Part shown: positions 33,401-43,844 of the stretch, one piece after another | How the letters are laid out: each line of letters opens with the position of its first letter | How positions within the stretch are numbered: the first letter of the stretch is position 1 | Assembly: GCA_033807775.1 (NCBI GenBank) | Contig: CM066314.1 | Span: 97,442,929-97,506,928, forward strand | DNA: 64,000 nt | Direction of reading: 5' to 3' | DNA from: Saussurea involucrata | Taxonomy: Eukaryota > Streptophyta > Magnoliopsida > Asterales > Asteraceae | The notes under the pieces: model-generated | Told to the model about the DNA's origin: nothing | The model's input: the letters and a program-made list of their open reading frames with translations, nothing else | The model's database searches: none | Position numbers and translations under genes: made by a program

Positions 33401-35151
33401 AACACACAGTCATTTTGTACAACAGATGCACGTTTAAATGAGGCTTTTGTAATGTTCACCTCACCAGGACTTCCATCCAATCCTCGACACCCAACATTAG
33501 GTATGTCTATGAATGTTGTTTCAGGAATACGAAATTCCTGATTTGTGCAAGTGTCAGAAGGAATTTCAGGCTCAATATGAATAGGACTGTGATATTCAGA
33601 CTCAATGTGTTGAAAAATAAATTGGGATTTATCACCTCCCTCCAAATGAGTTTGGGATGGTTCCCCGGATTTGTGTGAAACAGTAGCATGTTGAAATGCT
33701 TCTGAGTGGATATGAATTGGTTGTTCAAGATCCACCACTAGGTCCATGGTGTTTGTTTCAATATTGGACACCAAGAGATGTGAACCAATAGCATTTGTGG
33801 TTACCTGGTCAAGATTAGCTGGTTCAGAGGCATCTCTTTCTGTTTGAACCTCTGTTGACAATCTCTCATCCTCAGCACTCTCATTCTGTTTTTCCTCACC
33901 AAATCTAACCAAGCTCTCAGAATTTTCCCTCTCAGGTCTCTCAGAATGTTCACCCATCTGAACATCCTCCCCCTCTCTAATTCGACTAGACCCCTCACCT
34001 CTCTTCTCAGGTTGGTCCTCTTGGGTAGGGATTTGAGGTAATTCAATTCCCATAGAGGTGCAATAAGCTTTTAAAATCTCACTCTCTCTTGGAATATAGT
34101 TCCTAAGTGATTTTGGCAATAGTTTATGATTAGGATAGTTTTCAAGTCTTGTTACTGAGGTCATCTTACCCAAATAAAATGTAGGACCATGCTCTTCATT
34201 TGTTCTTCTTGAGATTGTTCTGTTTTCCTGCATGGCATACCAAATAACAATTTGCCAGTACCTTATGTAAGGAATGTATGTCAGTGGAGCATCCTTTGTT
34301 TTCTTCTGAATTGCTTTCTGATTCTTCTCAAATGTATTCTTCATGTCTTCCCAAAGTATTAAAGTATAGTCATAATGCCTATTCTTCACTAATTCCTGAA
34401 ATATCTGAAGAATTTGTTTAGAACCTTGATCAGCAGAACTATTCTTCCCTGACAAACATTTATTTACCACATGAAAGAAGCAAGCCCAAATAGGTGGTAA
34501 TTTGTTTCTTCTGAACAAACTAAGAGTCCTCAATCCTTCATTGTATCCCAACTTCATAAACTCTACTATTAATTCCTCTGTTAAGGGTGAGTCCTCAAAA
34601 TCTGTCCTTCTTTGTACATCATCTTTCTCTGGTAAATTCAGCATTTCTCTTAGTGCAGAAATAGATAAGGCAAATGTCACTCCTCCAATTTCAGACACAA
34701 ACTTATTATCTTCTAACCTAAGATGTTTCCACCATTGTTGTATGTACTGAACATGCACATTTTTACTTCTTGTAAACCATTTTCTGTACGGATGATGTTT
34801 GAATAACTCCATGATAATTCTGTGTTCAGGCTTAAAATGGCTTTCCTCAAATAATATAACACAGTTATTTTCAGATAATTTCAGCCATTCACTCTCAGGA
34901 ACAATTCTTTCCACTAAAATAGGTCTATCTGACATAATAGAACCTGCAGCACTTTGTTCATGTTCAATATTAACATTTACCTCATCCGCATTTCCTTCAG
35001 ATTCACCCATTTGTTCATCTTCTCCATCATTTCTTATTGCTTCTTCCTCTACAGTTCTATTCTGTACTTCATCATTATCCGAATCAGATGAATCCATTAT
35101 CGATTTTGTAGAGTGTAGCGAAATTTGACCACTCCTTTTTATTCTAGACAT
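30475..35151 (-). CDS. Extra ORF E (aORF), uninterrupted 1558-codon protein of unknown function
   Basis: The longest intact ORF of the window, ATG 35151 to TAA 30475. N-terminal part (residues about 60-330): helical domain with LFKHHPYRKW, YIQQWWKHLRLE, ISALREMLNLPEKD and WEDMKNTFEKN, paralleling the N-terminal domain of family-A extra ORFs. Residues about 350-560 are Glu/Ser-rich and disordered. Residues about 604-695 form a strong coiled coil (EKVENLEKKVENLNDEL). A bipartite basic cluster, LKRKFDD...KGEKRQR, lies at about 726-748, followed by an acidic stretch. A C-terminal region of about 650 residues (LREDGKVYYFTDADF, YTDFQIALY, YCSGTLR) matches extra ORF D. No signal peptide or membrane helix is evident, so a nuclear protein is likelier than an envelope. 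It starts 1 kb after RNase H and ends at the polypurine tract. Gag and pol of the same element carry stops, so it may be under selection or acting in trans. Confidence 0.8.
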   Translation of the reverse strand: MSRIKRSGQISLHSTKSIMDSSDSDNDEVQNRTVEEEAIRNDGEDEQMGESEGNADEVNVNIEHEQSAAGSIMSDRPILVERIVPESEWLKLSENNCVILFEESHFKPEHRIIMELFKHHPYRKWFTRSKNVHVQYIQQWWKHLRLEDNKFVSEIGGVTFALSISALREMLNLPEKDDVQRRTDFEDSPLTEELIVEFMKLGYNEGLRTLSLFRRNKLPPIWACFFHVVNKCLSGKNSSADQGSKQILQIFQELVKNRHYDYTLILWEDMKNTFEKNQKAIQKKTKDAPLTYIPYIRYWQIVIWYAMQENRTISRRTNEEHGPTFYLGKMTSVTRLENYPNHKLLPKSLRNYIPRESEILKAYCTSMGIELPQIPTQEDQPEKRGEGSSRIREGEDVQMGEHSERPERENSESLVRFGEEKQNESAEDERLSTEVQTERDASEPANLDQVTTNAIGSHLLVSNIETNTMDLVVDLEQPIHIHSEAFQHATVSHKSGEPSQTHLEGGDKSQFIFQHIESEYHSPIHIEPEIPSDTCTNQEFRIPETTFIDIPNVGCRGLDGSPGEVNITKASFKRASVVQNDCVLSTGHELSGHMKTGPSVGSGSLLETSEFEKIQKQNKEMGEKVENLEKKVENLNDELSDLKVVLEKKLISVETKVDDVKKSLDSHKKEIMDIMSGFQKDMLKQMQGMQESILKALSVSLASTSKPLDPVPIAEAEPEVTFNQNLKRKFDDNEPHDHQKGEKRQRLSSDDDIGIEDFEMADMQLASTKSSEDQTQENLKAITQIVQIDSSDTDEMELESTDGGDSDKTEELNLDIEMEGNSDETEAIEESVLRSEKTVESEVVNMCTDIVVYNKENMTDSELKERRLSEEFIRRMHNNLVRALNVQKVQQGIKMIRPIDLMGEEDRTVNYNQDFEDDFRFNFCDELNTEEEYVKVKDFFMPSEYVFRKPIEIPKIKLQRLEEPVCDFILELSDVPLARQFHDDIFPEEIYDNLYYTEGEYEPLESNIDGFMDDRAQMVFSEASNRFRVPDSKLHIQKRIEKVLMFQQDEFNGLMFVRMEVLKERNTKVSMSTFDFHRLTLDDQIFLVKFFASTEEALIEIECRRLLGIYVRNIYLYDFQSAVEERKEKCNLSSPTKKTEVDLHLKGFVNEGMETEGFTYIVHERLELFRLKELVKYSDATRNWLLIKMEVSVETEKESLKKRFINCVKRRLDLRRKIRNSSEWLLSEVNPKKILHNDFVFPAEYEVNEILSDEVEEVQNTTSQNVQITSFDQAEQSEPKEDEISIDLNGYFLEFDLHEFFKPKEVQFLDVYYDRPKETQIWLAEKLRCLGKTKQAVYSDFLITGIRELGVKKFRKMEYLSFEVLREDGKVYYFTDADFEKLSVVDFYRLHNFLCFKESSRDRNERKARSVVIEAMFYILRWHCYTDFQIALYLQNSCVYLANPNTDHEQKKKLKTGSVHKYPDLGVFLKNKSGKIFFRAKETAKYCSGTLRIIKHNLEKKMLKVKEAEITQEVINQQVEIIQEIIDKIDKRLNLRNVLLQKIVPALKELDDAKFKFI

Positions 35152-35248
35152 GATTTAAGAAGAAAACAAATTCAAAGAACTCTGGATTTGATTCGTATCT
35201 CACTTTTCGCTCTGGAATTTGAAAAGATTTGAAATAGGGATTTTAAGA

Positions 35249-35387
35249 CCTATTTAAAATCCGCGAAGTTGAAAGGTTTAACGGAAAAGCGAAATCAATG
35301 TTATAACGGAGTCAACACATTTGAAATGCCACAGAGGATTTAAATGAAATGTGTGGCATAATCAAACAAATATGAAGCTGACACGTG
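35249..35387 (-). promoter_or_regulatory. Promoter-like block ahead of extra ORF E
   Basis: In element sense, a G-box ACACGTGT (plus 35381-35388) lies about 125 bases upstream of a TATA-like TTTAAATAGG (plus 35249-35258), which is about 100 bases upstream of the ATG at 35151. Facing W-box-like TTGACT/AGTCAA pairs lie near 35403-35417. The G-box-then-TATA order parallels family A. No transcript evidence. Confidence 0.4.
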
Positions 35388-35929
35388 TTAGTGGATAGAA
35401 TTTTGACTCAAGTCAAAGATCTGAATAACACGCTCAGATGTTTTGACTTTTCTTTATCAGATATCTGATTGTTCTTCTCAGAAGGATTTTACCTTGTAAC
35501 CAAAATGTCATTTAAAATCAACTTCTGACAAATATAAAACATTTTGATTATTCAGAAGAGGTTTGAACAGATAGAAATACTTTTTATCATCAAAATTCTG
35601 TTCATATTATGATGAATTAAAAAATCATTTAAACTCTTATATCTGAAAAAAAATTAATTCAGATATAGTTTGAATAACAACAAAATTTATCATGAAAAGC
35701 GTGTTCTTCTTAGAATAATCAGAGATAGAAAATGAAAGCAAATCTTTTAAGCATCACAAAATGATTTCCAAATGAATTTTGATGCTCCCCTTGACTTGAG
35801 CATGCATTTGACTATTAATGATACATAAAGATGAGATGTAAAGATAATAGAAGAAGCATAATCCACATAGTTGAAGTATTTTAATTTCTCAAAAATAAAT
35901 TTTTGAAAGCTAGATTACTGATGTATCGA

Positions 35930-36152
35930 CTTAGAATCTCTGACCGTAAGATTTAGAGGATTTGATCTCAAGACTCAGAAGTTCTGACCTCAAGACTTAG
36001 AAGTTTTGAACTTAAGACTCAGAGTTCTGATCTTAAGACTCAGAAGTTCTGAACTCAAGACTCAGAGATTCTGAACTCAAGACTCAGAAGTTCTGGTCTT
36101 AGTACTCAGAAATTCTGATTCTTAAGACTCAGAGTTCTGAGTACACTACTCA
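35930..36152 (-). repeat. Degenerate minisatellite of about 22-bp units, TTCTGA word
   Basis: Around ten imperfect copies of a unit like 'ttctgaactcaagactcagaag' in plus-strand reading, immediately 3' of pol. The rest of the spacer 35152-35929 is AT-rich with no ORF. Each unit contains TTCTGA or TCAGA, the word enriched across element E. Confidence 0.85.
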
Positions 36153-36199
36153 GACAATTTTATTTAGAAAAATTTAGCATTTTTAAGAAAAAAATATTT

Positions 36200-37501
36200 T
36201 CAATTTGGCAGATTAAGCATTCCTATTTTACATATGAGAAAAGAAAACCTTTTGTGATCAAGAGGCTTTGTGAACAAGTCAGCCAATTGATACTTTGTAT
36301 GCACAAAGTGCATCTCTATAGTTCCTTTTTCCACATAGTCCTTTATAAAATGATACCTCACATCTATATGTTTAGTCTTTGAATGTTGAACAGGGTTCTG
36401 AGTAATGGCAATTGCACTTTCTGAGTCACAATAGATGGGAATCTTGTTAAGCTGATATCCATAGTCCATGAGTTGTGTTCTCATCCACAATGTTTGAGAG
36501 CATGAAGCAGCAGCAGCAACATACTCTGCTTCAGCAGTTGAAGTGGAAACACAATTCTGCTTCTTTGATGCCCAACTCACTATTTTATCTCCCAAAAAGT
36601 GACAAGCACCAGATGTACTCTTTCTGTCCAACCTACTTCCTGCATGATCAGCATCAGTGAAAGCAGTCAATTTGAAGTCAGTTTCTTTTGGATACCATAA
36701 ACCTAGATCAGGTGTTCCTTTGAGATATCTTAAAATCCTTTTGACAGCCAACATATGTGATTCTTTCGGGTTAGATTGAAATCTAGCACAGAAACAGGTA
36801 GAAAACATGATATCTGGTCTACTTGCAATCAAATAAAGTAATGATCCAATCATGCCTCTATAAAGTTTGATATCTGCTGAAACACCTTTGAGATCAGCAT
36901 CTAACTTTATGTTAGTTGCCATAGGTGTTCTCATAGAAGCACAATCAGACATTTTGAACTTTTTCAGAATATCTCTGACATATTTTCCTTGATTTATAAA
37001 AATACCTTTCGGTAATTGTTTGACTTGAAGACCAAGGAAAAAATTCAGTTCACCCATCATGCTCATTTCAAATTCAGATGACATGATTTTTGAAAAATTA
37101 TCACATAATTCTGGACTGGTAGAACCAAATATTATGTCATCAACATAAATCTGAATCAGAATCAAATCATCACCCTGTTTCTTTAAAAACAAAGTTGTGT
37201 CAATCTTACCTTTCTTGAATCCTGAACCTAACAAGTGTTTAGTAAGAGTGTCATACCATGCTCGTGGTGCTTGTTTTAGACCATACAAAGCTTTGTCTAA
37301 AATATAGACATGATCAGGGAATTATGGATCAACAAAACCTTCAGGTTGATGGACATACACCTCTTCATTAAGTTTGCCATTTAGAAAGGCTGATTTGACA
37401 TCCATTTGATACACCTTGAAGTTTTTATGTGCAGCATAGGCTAAAAATATTCTGATTGCCTCTATTCTTGCCACTGGTGCAAATGTCTCATCATAATCAA
37501 T
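36200..37501 (-). pseudogene. pol: Element-E reverse transcriptase and RNase H
   Basis: IDYDETFAPVARIEAIR, YQMDVKSAFLNGKL, ALYGLKQAPRAWYDTL and IYVDDIIFGS identify Copia reverse transcriptase with its catalytic Asp pair. RNase H keeps all four acidic positions: FTDADHAG, TAEAEYVA, YCDSESAI and QLADLFTKPLD. The frame is the same as integrase and protease. One stop near 37322 (DP*FPDHV, where related elements have an acidic residue) splits it, and another at 37502 separates it from integrase. It makes and degrades the template for cDNA synthesis in the particle. Confidence 0.85.
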
Positions 37502-39070
37502 TCATTCTTGTTGACAGTATCCCTTAGCAACCAGTCTTGCCTTGTTTACGATGACAACACCTGATTCATCCTTTTTGTTTCTGAACACCCATTTAGTTCC
37601 AATAATAGATTTACCTTCAGGCTTTGGAATGAGTCTCCAAACTTTATTTCTTTCAAATTGAAGCAATTCCTCTTGCATTGCTGAAATCCAGTCTGGATCC
37701 TCTAAGGCTTCATTAGCTTTCTTTGGTTCAATTACACTCAAGAAACCAGCAAACATTGCTTCATTTGCTGTAGCTGATCTGGTTTTTACTCCTGCTGAAG
37801 GATCACCTATTACTTGATGAATAGGATGATTTTTAGTCCATTTATTTGCACTAGGAAGTACATCAATCTCAGAATAATTGTTGTTTGCATCATTCTCATC
37901 AATGATTGCTTGTAATTCTGAACTGTCCCCTTGTTCTGATGTATGAGTAGGAGTCATATCCAAGTTTGGGTTCTGATTAATGAAGTCAGAATTCTGAGTG
38001 ACTTGTTCAGAGTTCTGAGTATAAGAATCAGAATTCTGATTACAAGGATCAGAATTTTCACCACTTGTATTTATTAGATTTGGACATTCCTCTGATGGAC
38101 CTTTGTCAGAAATTACAGTTGATTGAACTATTTCTGGAGTCTTATTTTTCATCTCTTTGACCATCTTTGGGTTTTCATATTCTGCATAAGAATCAGAAAT
38201 TAGTTCACTAAAAGCATCATTAAACAGTAAATTGAGTTCTGAACAAATAGGATTAGAATCTGTATCAGAAGTCATTTTTGTCTTGTTCAGCATGAGTTCT
38301 GAACTGTCTTGTTCAGAAGTCCGCATTCTGGCTTCATCAAAAGTTACATTTATGCTCTCCATCATCCTCTTGGTTCTTCTATTGTAGATTCTGAATGCTT
38401 TGGAAGTTAAAGAATAACCCACAAAGTATCCTTCATCTGCCTTTTTATCGAATTTGGCAAGATTTTCTCTGTCTCTAAGAACATAGCACCTGCAACCAAA
38501 AACATGAAAGAATTTGATTAATGGTTTTCTTTTATTTATCAGTTCATAAGCAGTCTTATTTAATCTCTTATTGATTAAATTTCTATTCTGTGTAAAACAA
38601 GCAGTTGCAATTGCTTCAGCCCATAGGAAAGTAGGAAGATTTGCATAAGCCAGCATTGTTCTCGCAGCTTCAACTAGAGTTCTATTCTTCCTTTCAACAA
38701 CACCATTTTGTTGAGGAGTTCTGACAGCAGAAAAATTGTGAGAAATCCCAGAATTTTCTAAAAAATTCTGAAGAGTCTCATTTCTGAACTCTGTTCCATT
38801 ATCACTTCTGATTTTCTGAACTGGAAGTTGTAAGAGAACTTGAATCCTTTTGATAAAATTTATCAATGTAGTAGCAGCTTCTGACTTAGCTCTTAGGAAC
38901 TCAACCCATGTGTATCTGGAGAATTCATCAACAATCACAAGCATATATTTCTTTCCTCCCATAGATTGAACTGAAATTGGACCACAAAGATCAGTATGAA
39001 TCATTTCTAATGGTGCTTTGCAAGATGAGTCCATTTTTAATTTGTGAGAACTCTTTTTCATCTTGCCCAT
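37502..39070 (-). pseudogene. pol: Element-E integrase plus linker
   Basis: Integrase core with intact triad: Asp in HTDLCGP, Asp in RSDNGTEF, Glu in NGVVERKNR, plus FGCRCYV. Then a linker of about 200 residues rich in Gln/Asn/Ser/Asp with repeated QNSD/QNSE units (plus 37970-38060). These are encoded by the TTCTGA word found throughout the element. It ends with the reverse transcriptase start LVAKGYCQQE before TGA at 37502. Confidence 0.85.
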
Positions 39071-39091
39071 TTCACAAGCTGAGCATAATGA

Positions 39092-39601
39092 TTATTTTTC
39101 AAATTTAAGCTTTGGTAAGCCTTTAACCAGATGTTTTGCAACGAGATTATTAAGATCTTTGAAATTCAGATGAGAACATCTTCTGTGCCAAAGCCAGCAT
39201 TCATTTGCAGTTGATTTTGATAAAAGACAGACTGTATTTAATGTTTTCAATTTTGAAAAATTAACTACAAATAAGTCCATATGTCTTTTGGCCCAGAAGA
39301 CTTTAACATCATTTTCAGTTAAAATCATGCAACCTGTTATTTGAAACTTAATTTGACAAAGACTGTCTAAAAACTGACTTATGCTGAAAAGATTATGCTG
39401 TAATCCTTCAACATAGAAAACTTTTTGGATAGTCAGATCCCCTTTAGTTAAATCCCCATAACCTTTGACTTGTCCTTTGCTGTTATTTCCAAAGTTTACT
39501 GGTCCTCCAGCCTTTTCTGTGAAGTTTGATAGAAAAGACTTCTGACCTGTCATGTGTCTTGAAGCTCCTGAATCTAAAAACCACACATGACAGCCCTGCA
39601 A
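39092..39601 (-). pseudogene. pol: Element-E protease and GAG-pre-integrase
   Basis: VWFLDSGASRHMTG is an intact Copia aspartic protease site (Asp-Ser-Gly). Next are YVEGLQHNLFSISQ and the pre-integrase block WLWHRRCSHLNFKDLNNL...LVKGLP. A TAA at 39092 interrupts the frame before CSACEMGK, where the zinc-binding N-terminus of integrase begins. The frame differs from gag by one base, and a TTTTGCAG string sits at the boundary. Confidence 0.85.
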
Positions 39602-39606
39602 AAGGA

Positions 39607-42600
39607 TCAGTTAGGTTTAGGTACCCATTTTGGAATGGGTCCATCTTTGTTAGCTTTGTCATTGGTTTTAACATTAGTACCTTTTACTCTCCACTCAAAA
39701 TCTTTCTTCAAACACCATTTTCCTTGAACTTTTATGAAGTCAGAACTTTTTCTGCTTACAAGCTTGTTCAAATTCTTTTTGAGAGTTGTAACTTTTGGTT
39801 TTGCTATATTTTCAACTTTCTTTTCTTTTATCTTTTCTTTCTTCTGAGTCTGAGGAACAGAAATTTTCTTCTTTTCTGTATTTTGAGGAAATGAAACTTT
39901 TTGAATATCTTTTCTTATGTATGAAACAAAAGTTATTTTGACTTGACATTTATGAGAATATTGGAATGAATCATGTTTACATCTAACACAAACAAGATTT
40001 TTCTTTGCAAGTGACAATAAATCTGAAACATAGGTCATTTCATTTTTATTGATACTGTTCAGAGTACAATTGCCCTTATTACAAGAATTTCTAGCTTTGA
40101 GTTCAGAAGTAGATTTCATTCTAAGCTTCTCAAGATCCCTTTTCAGATCATTCAACTTTGCAAGATCATCTTTCCTTTTGGTTTCTTCTTTTTCTGAAAA
40201 AGTCAAGTTCTTTTTGTTAGAAGAATTGGATGATTCACCTTTTTCATATGTACTTGATTCATTAAAGAATTTATCATTTTCTCTTGAAGCATTAATTTTA
40301 AAAAGATCATACTCAGTCTTCAGTTTTTCAAGCTCTGTTATTTTCTGAATAAAAATATTCGTTTCTTTCAAAGCTTCTTCAAGTTTAATATCCACCTCAC
40401 AAAAATCATTTTCAAGTTCATCATAAGCTTTCCTTAAGTCCTCAAGTTCTTGACTCACAAGATTAAATCTCTTTTCAAGTTGCAAAAATTCATCTGATTT
40501 TGTTTCAGAAAATCCAGTTGAATCAGACTTCTGACTACCTAAGTCAGAGTTCTGATTTACAGACTCAGATGTCTGATCTTTAGACTCAGAGTTCTGACTA
40601 CAAAGTTCAGAATCCTGACTAGAAGTTTCAGACTTCTAATTGACTGTTTCAGAATTTTTACTTGTGTCAAATATGCTCTCAATGTCATGATATGAAAAAC
40701 TTGGTTGTTTATTTTTGTAGCTGACATTTAAAGAATCATACTTGAATTTAGTATCATTGTATCTTGGCTTCTCATCTGTTGGTTTAGAAATTTATTTCTT
40801 AACCTTTTCTTCTGAACCAACTGACTTTTCTGTTTTAGACTCAGAAATTTTCTCATCTGACTTTTTAGAGTTTGGTCTTTGCAAATTGTCAGAACTTGTT
40901 ATAGAACTAGCAGGTCTTATGAAAACTTCAACAATTTCTGGGATTTTTGGCTTAGAAACTTGAAGTTTTTCATGCAAGTTTATTGGAGCTCTTTTTAAAG
41001 TGACATTTTCTTCCAATCCCAATCCCTTCTTTGGGTTGTAAAATCTTGTATCTTTAACATTTCTTAATAAAAGATTTAGTGTTTGCTGAGTCTGACCCCT
41101 TTTCAAATTCAGATCTTCTAATTCTTTAATTTTGGTGTATAAATTCTTTCTTTCTTCAAATAACATATCAAATTTTATTTGTAAATCACCTTTTTCATCC
41201 TTTATTTTTGAAAACTCAACTTTTAGTTCAGAAAGCCTTTTCATCAATTCAGAATTTTCATCTTTAACTTTCTGTTTCTCAGCCTCAGATTCTTCATATT
41301 GTTCTTTTATTACTTCTTTTTCAATTCTGAATTTGTTAACCAAATTTCTTTCTCCTTTTATCTGTTTTCTTAGATTAGCAAATTCAGTTTTCATTTCACC
41401 AATCTGTGTCATTAACTCTAATTCAAGTGAAGAATGTACCTCAGCAGATGACTCAGAATCAGCATCTTCAAAATCAGAATCATCCTCATTTCTCATTTTT
41501 GCCATATAGCTCTGCATCTGTGGAAAGTTGATATGATCATCTTCATCAGAAGTGTAGTACAACCAATTCTCCTGTTCAGCCAACAAAGCAATTTTATCAT
41601 CTCTCTTCTTTGCAAGCTGAGCCTTCTTGGTGTAGTACTCATAGTCTTTCACAATTTTAACTCTGCAATCCTTAGCATAGTGGCCAGAATTTCCACATTT
41701 GAAACACAGATTCTTTTCTTTTTTCTCATCCTTCTCTTCTTTGTTTTCTTCACTTCTCTCTACTCTCTTTTCAAACTTATTTTCTTCTCTGTCTTCTTTC
41801 TTCTTATAATCTGAACTCCCAACTCTCTTATAATTTCCTTGAAATCTACCCTTCCCATACCTTTTGTTGAAAGTATTTGTCAACAAAGCTAGTTTCTCAG
41901 CCATTATCTTGATATCTTCATCATCTTCTGATCCTTCTTCCTTGTCAGATTCTTCCAGATTAGGTATCTCTGATAGATATGCAGTCTTTTTGGGTGCTTT
42001 GATTGCTTTGGACTTTGATAAGAATGCTAACTGATCAGCAACATTTTTCTTCTCTTCCACAACTAACTTGACAGAATCTTCATGTTGATTAAGAACACAG
42101 AACAGATCATTTAAGTCTTCTTCACACATATCCTTGTTCATTTGCAGACTTATGGCAAATGATGACCATTCTGAATTTAGACTGTTCAGAAATTTGTAAT
42201 TTATTTCTGACTTCGTTTTCTTCAGTCCATTTCTTCTCAAGTCATTTAGAATAGTGCAAAATTTACTGTATGTCTGTGTCAAACTTTCTGACTCTTTTGC
42301 TTTGAACCTTTCATAAGCATTTATGCTTTGATTTAACTTTGCCTGAATAGATCTCACAGTTCCTAGCATCTGCCTTTCCAATTCGTCCCACATTTCTTTA
42401 GCTGATGATCCACTGTCAATCCTGTTAAGAACCTCATTTGGGACAACCAAAGTCATCAAATTAATTGCTCTTTTGTCAATAGCATGCATATTCTTCTGTT
42501 CAGCTGTGTATTGGGAATAACTCTTTTTCACCCTGGTCGCTGGAATTTCTGGAGTTGTCTCTGTAGCAGGAGTTGCAGCAACATCGATGTACACTTCAAT

Positions 42601-42765
42601 TGGACCTTCTCGAATAGAGATCATAAGATTTTCATCAATGTTGTCTAGGAATTGGATCATATGGATTTTCCATTGCTGATACTCTTCTGGTATAAGAACA
42701 GGCGGTTTAGTTTCAGATCCCATGGCTAGATATTCTTTAGAAGACATGATTGTAAGAAAATTCAA
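39607..42765 (-). pseudogene. gag: Element-E gag, very long, coiled coil, two internal stops
   Basis: One frame of 1053 codons from ATG 42765 to the stop at 39607, broken only by TAA at 40792 and near 40637. The N-terminal 250 residues are the Copia UBN2-type gag domain (EEYQQWKIHMIQFL, IDKRAINLM, AKEMWDELER). CCHC knuckle CFKCGNSGHYAKDC is at about residues 352-365. A long Lys/Glu coiled coil spans about 440-570. After the stops come a QNSE-rich linker (plus 40533-40640), a second coiled coil and a Cys/His cluster (CVRCKHDSFQYSHKC), ending WVPKPN. Length well above 300-400 residues is typical of Sirevirus gag. The stops would truncate gag after the first coiled coil. Confidence 0.8.
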
Positions 42766-42941
42766 CAGAAAGACAAATTCGAGTTTCTTGATCGAAATGT
42801 AACAGGTAATTCAAGAATTGCCAAGAATTCAAGAACTAGCCCTAGCAGCGGAATCGAATTTTGAATGAATCAAGAAATCTTCAAGAAATTGATCAATCGA
42901 TATTCGCGATAACAATCTTGAACGAATTTGTTTGTTGATTA

Positions 42942-42953
42942 GCTCTGATACCA
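42942..42953 (-). other. Primer-binding site of element E
   Basis: In element sense TGGTATCAGAGC, two bases after the LTR end. This is the standard plant Copia site, complementary to the initiator tRNA-Met 3' end. The leader 42766-42941 is short and non-coding. Confidence 0.95.
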
Positions 42954-42955
42954 AT

Positions 42956-43483
42956 TGAAAGAACAGGATCTAATCTTACAATCAATATAGAAAGCAGTAA
43001 TTGAGAAGTTGTATGATCAAGCCCAATTGTATTCAATGATGAACAGAATTACAGATCTAAGAGAGAGAGAATCTCAAAGATTACAAAGAATGAATACAAA
43101 GTTATATGGGAAAAATCAATCAGTTAGCAACGTAGAGCTAACTACTATTTATACTGCAACGGACATCTTAAAGCTACAGTACAAATAAGAAAGACTAATA
43201 AGAACATAACACGTGTCCTAATTAGTTTATAAAATACTAAGTAAAGTATCTCGTCATAAGTTCTGAACAGGTTGTTCAGAACTTCTGAACATTCTTCTGA
43301 TAAAGCTTCTCAGATCTTCTGACTTCTTAACTCAGACATCTGACTTCTCTTTCCAGACTTGATTTCATTTATCAATACTTCTGAGCTTTCACAGTCAGAC
43401 CTCTGACTTCTCTACTCAGAACATCTGAATCTTCTTATCAGATCTTCAACACTTGGTTTATTGACAAAACTTCAGATCTAACA
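42956..43483 (-). repeat. 5' LTR of element E
   Basis: 528 bp, nearly identical to 29932-30459. In element sense it holds TATAAATAG (plus 43145-43153) downstream of an ACACGTGT G-box (plus about 43209), so this is the element promoter. TTCTGA words fill 43258-43440. Confidence 0.95.
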
Positions 43484-43691
43484 AAATGTTCACTGATACT
43501 ATGGTATGTTTCTTTATCCCTGAACACTGAAGTTCACTGACATCTTCCTATCAGTTATCTCTTTTGAAATAACTTAAAATTCCAACACTGATATTTCTCA
43601 TCAGTGATTCTTCATTAAACAAAATCATCCCTGATAATTTCCAAACCATCAGGGTTGCCTTTTTGAAAGTGAAAAGACAATCTTTTTGTTG

Positions 43692-43844
43692 TGACGTCAT
43701 CAAACGGATAAACCATGGCATGACTTTTCGTCTGACACGTTCGTCTGTTTCGAATTCTTGTCCAATAAGCTTCGTGGGACGTGTCACATGTCATGATGAG
43801 TATTTTTCCCGCACATTATTTTCTCTCTCCTCTCACTATATAAA
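43692..43844 (+). promoter_or_regulatory. Promoter-like block ahead of extra ORF A2
   Basis: TGACGTCA (43692-43699), CCAAT (43762-43766) and TATATAAA (43837-43844), with 145 bases from the first to the TATA string against 147 in A1. The A1 G-box is CACATG here. A leader of about 540 bases follows. Confidence 0.6.

Larger units (their letters stand above)
29932..43483 (-). mobile_element. Full-length Sirevirus-like Copia element E
   Basis: 13,552 bp on the reverse strand with 528-bp LTRs at both ends and a perfect target duplication AAATG (29927-29931 and 43484-43488). Order in its own direction: 5' LTR, tRNA-Met primer site, very long gag, protease, integrase, reverse transcriptase, RNase H, promoter-like spacer, 1558-codon extra ORF, polypurine tract, 3' LTR. 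The LTRs differ at about six sites by eye (about 1%), so it is the youngest well-supported insertion here. It landed in the leader between RNase H and extra ORF A2 of family A. Confidence 0.95.

Noticed and set aside
30475..35151. Extra ORF E as an envelope gene
   Set aside because: Position fits env-like ORFs of Sireviruses, but I see no signal peptide, membrane helix or fusion-peptide-like segment. Strong basic clusters and coiled coil point elsewhere.
37322..39092. Stops in element-E pol as a programmed read-through system
   Set aside because: Three stops at unrelated places within conserved domains, in contexts where relatives have ordinary codons; simple decay is the better reading.
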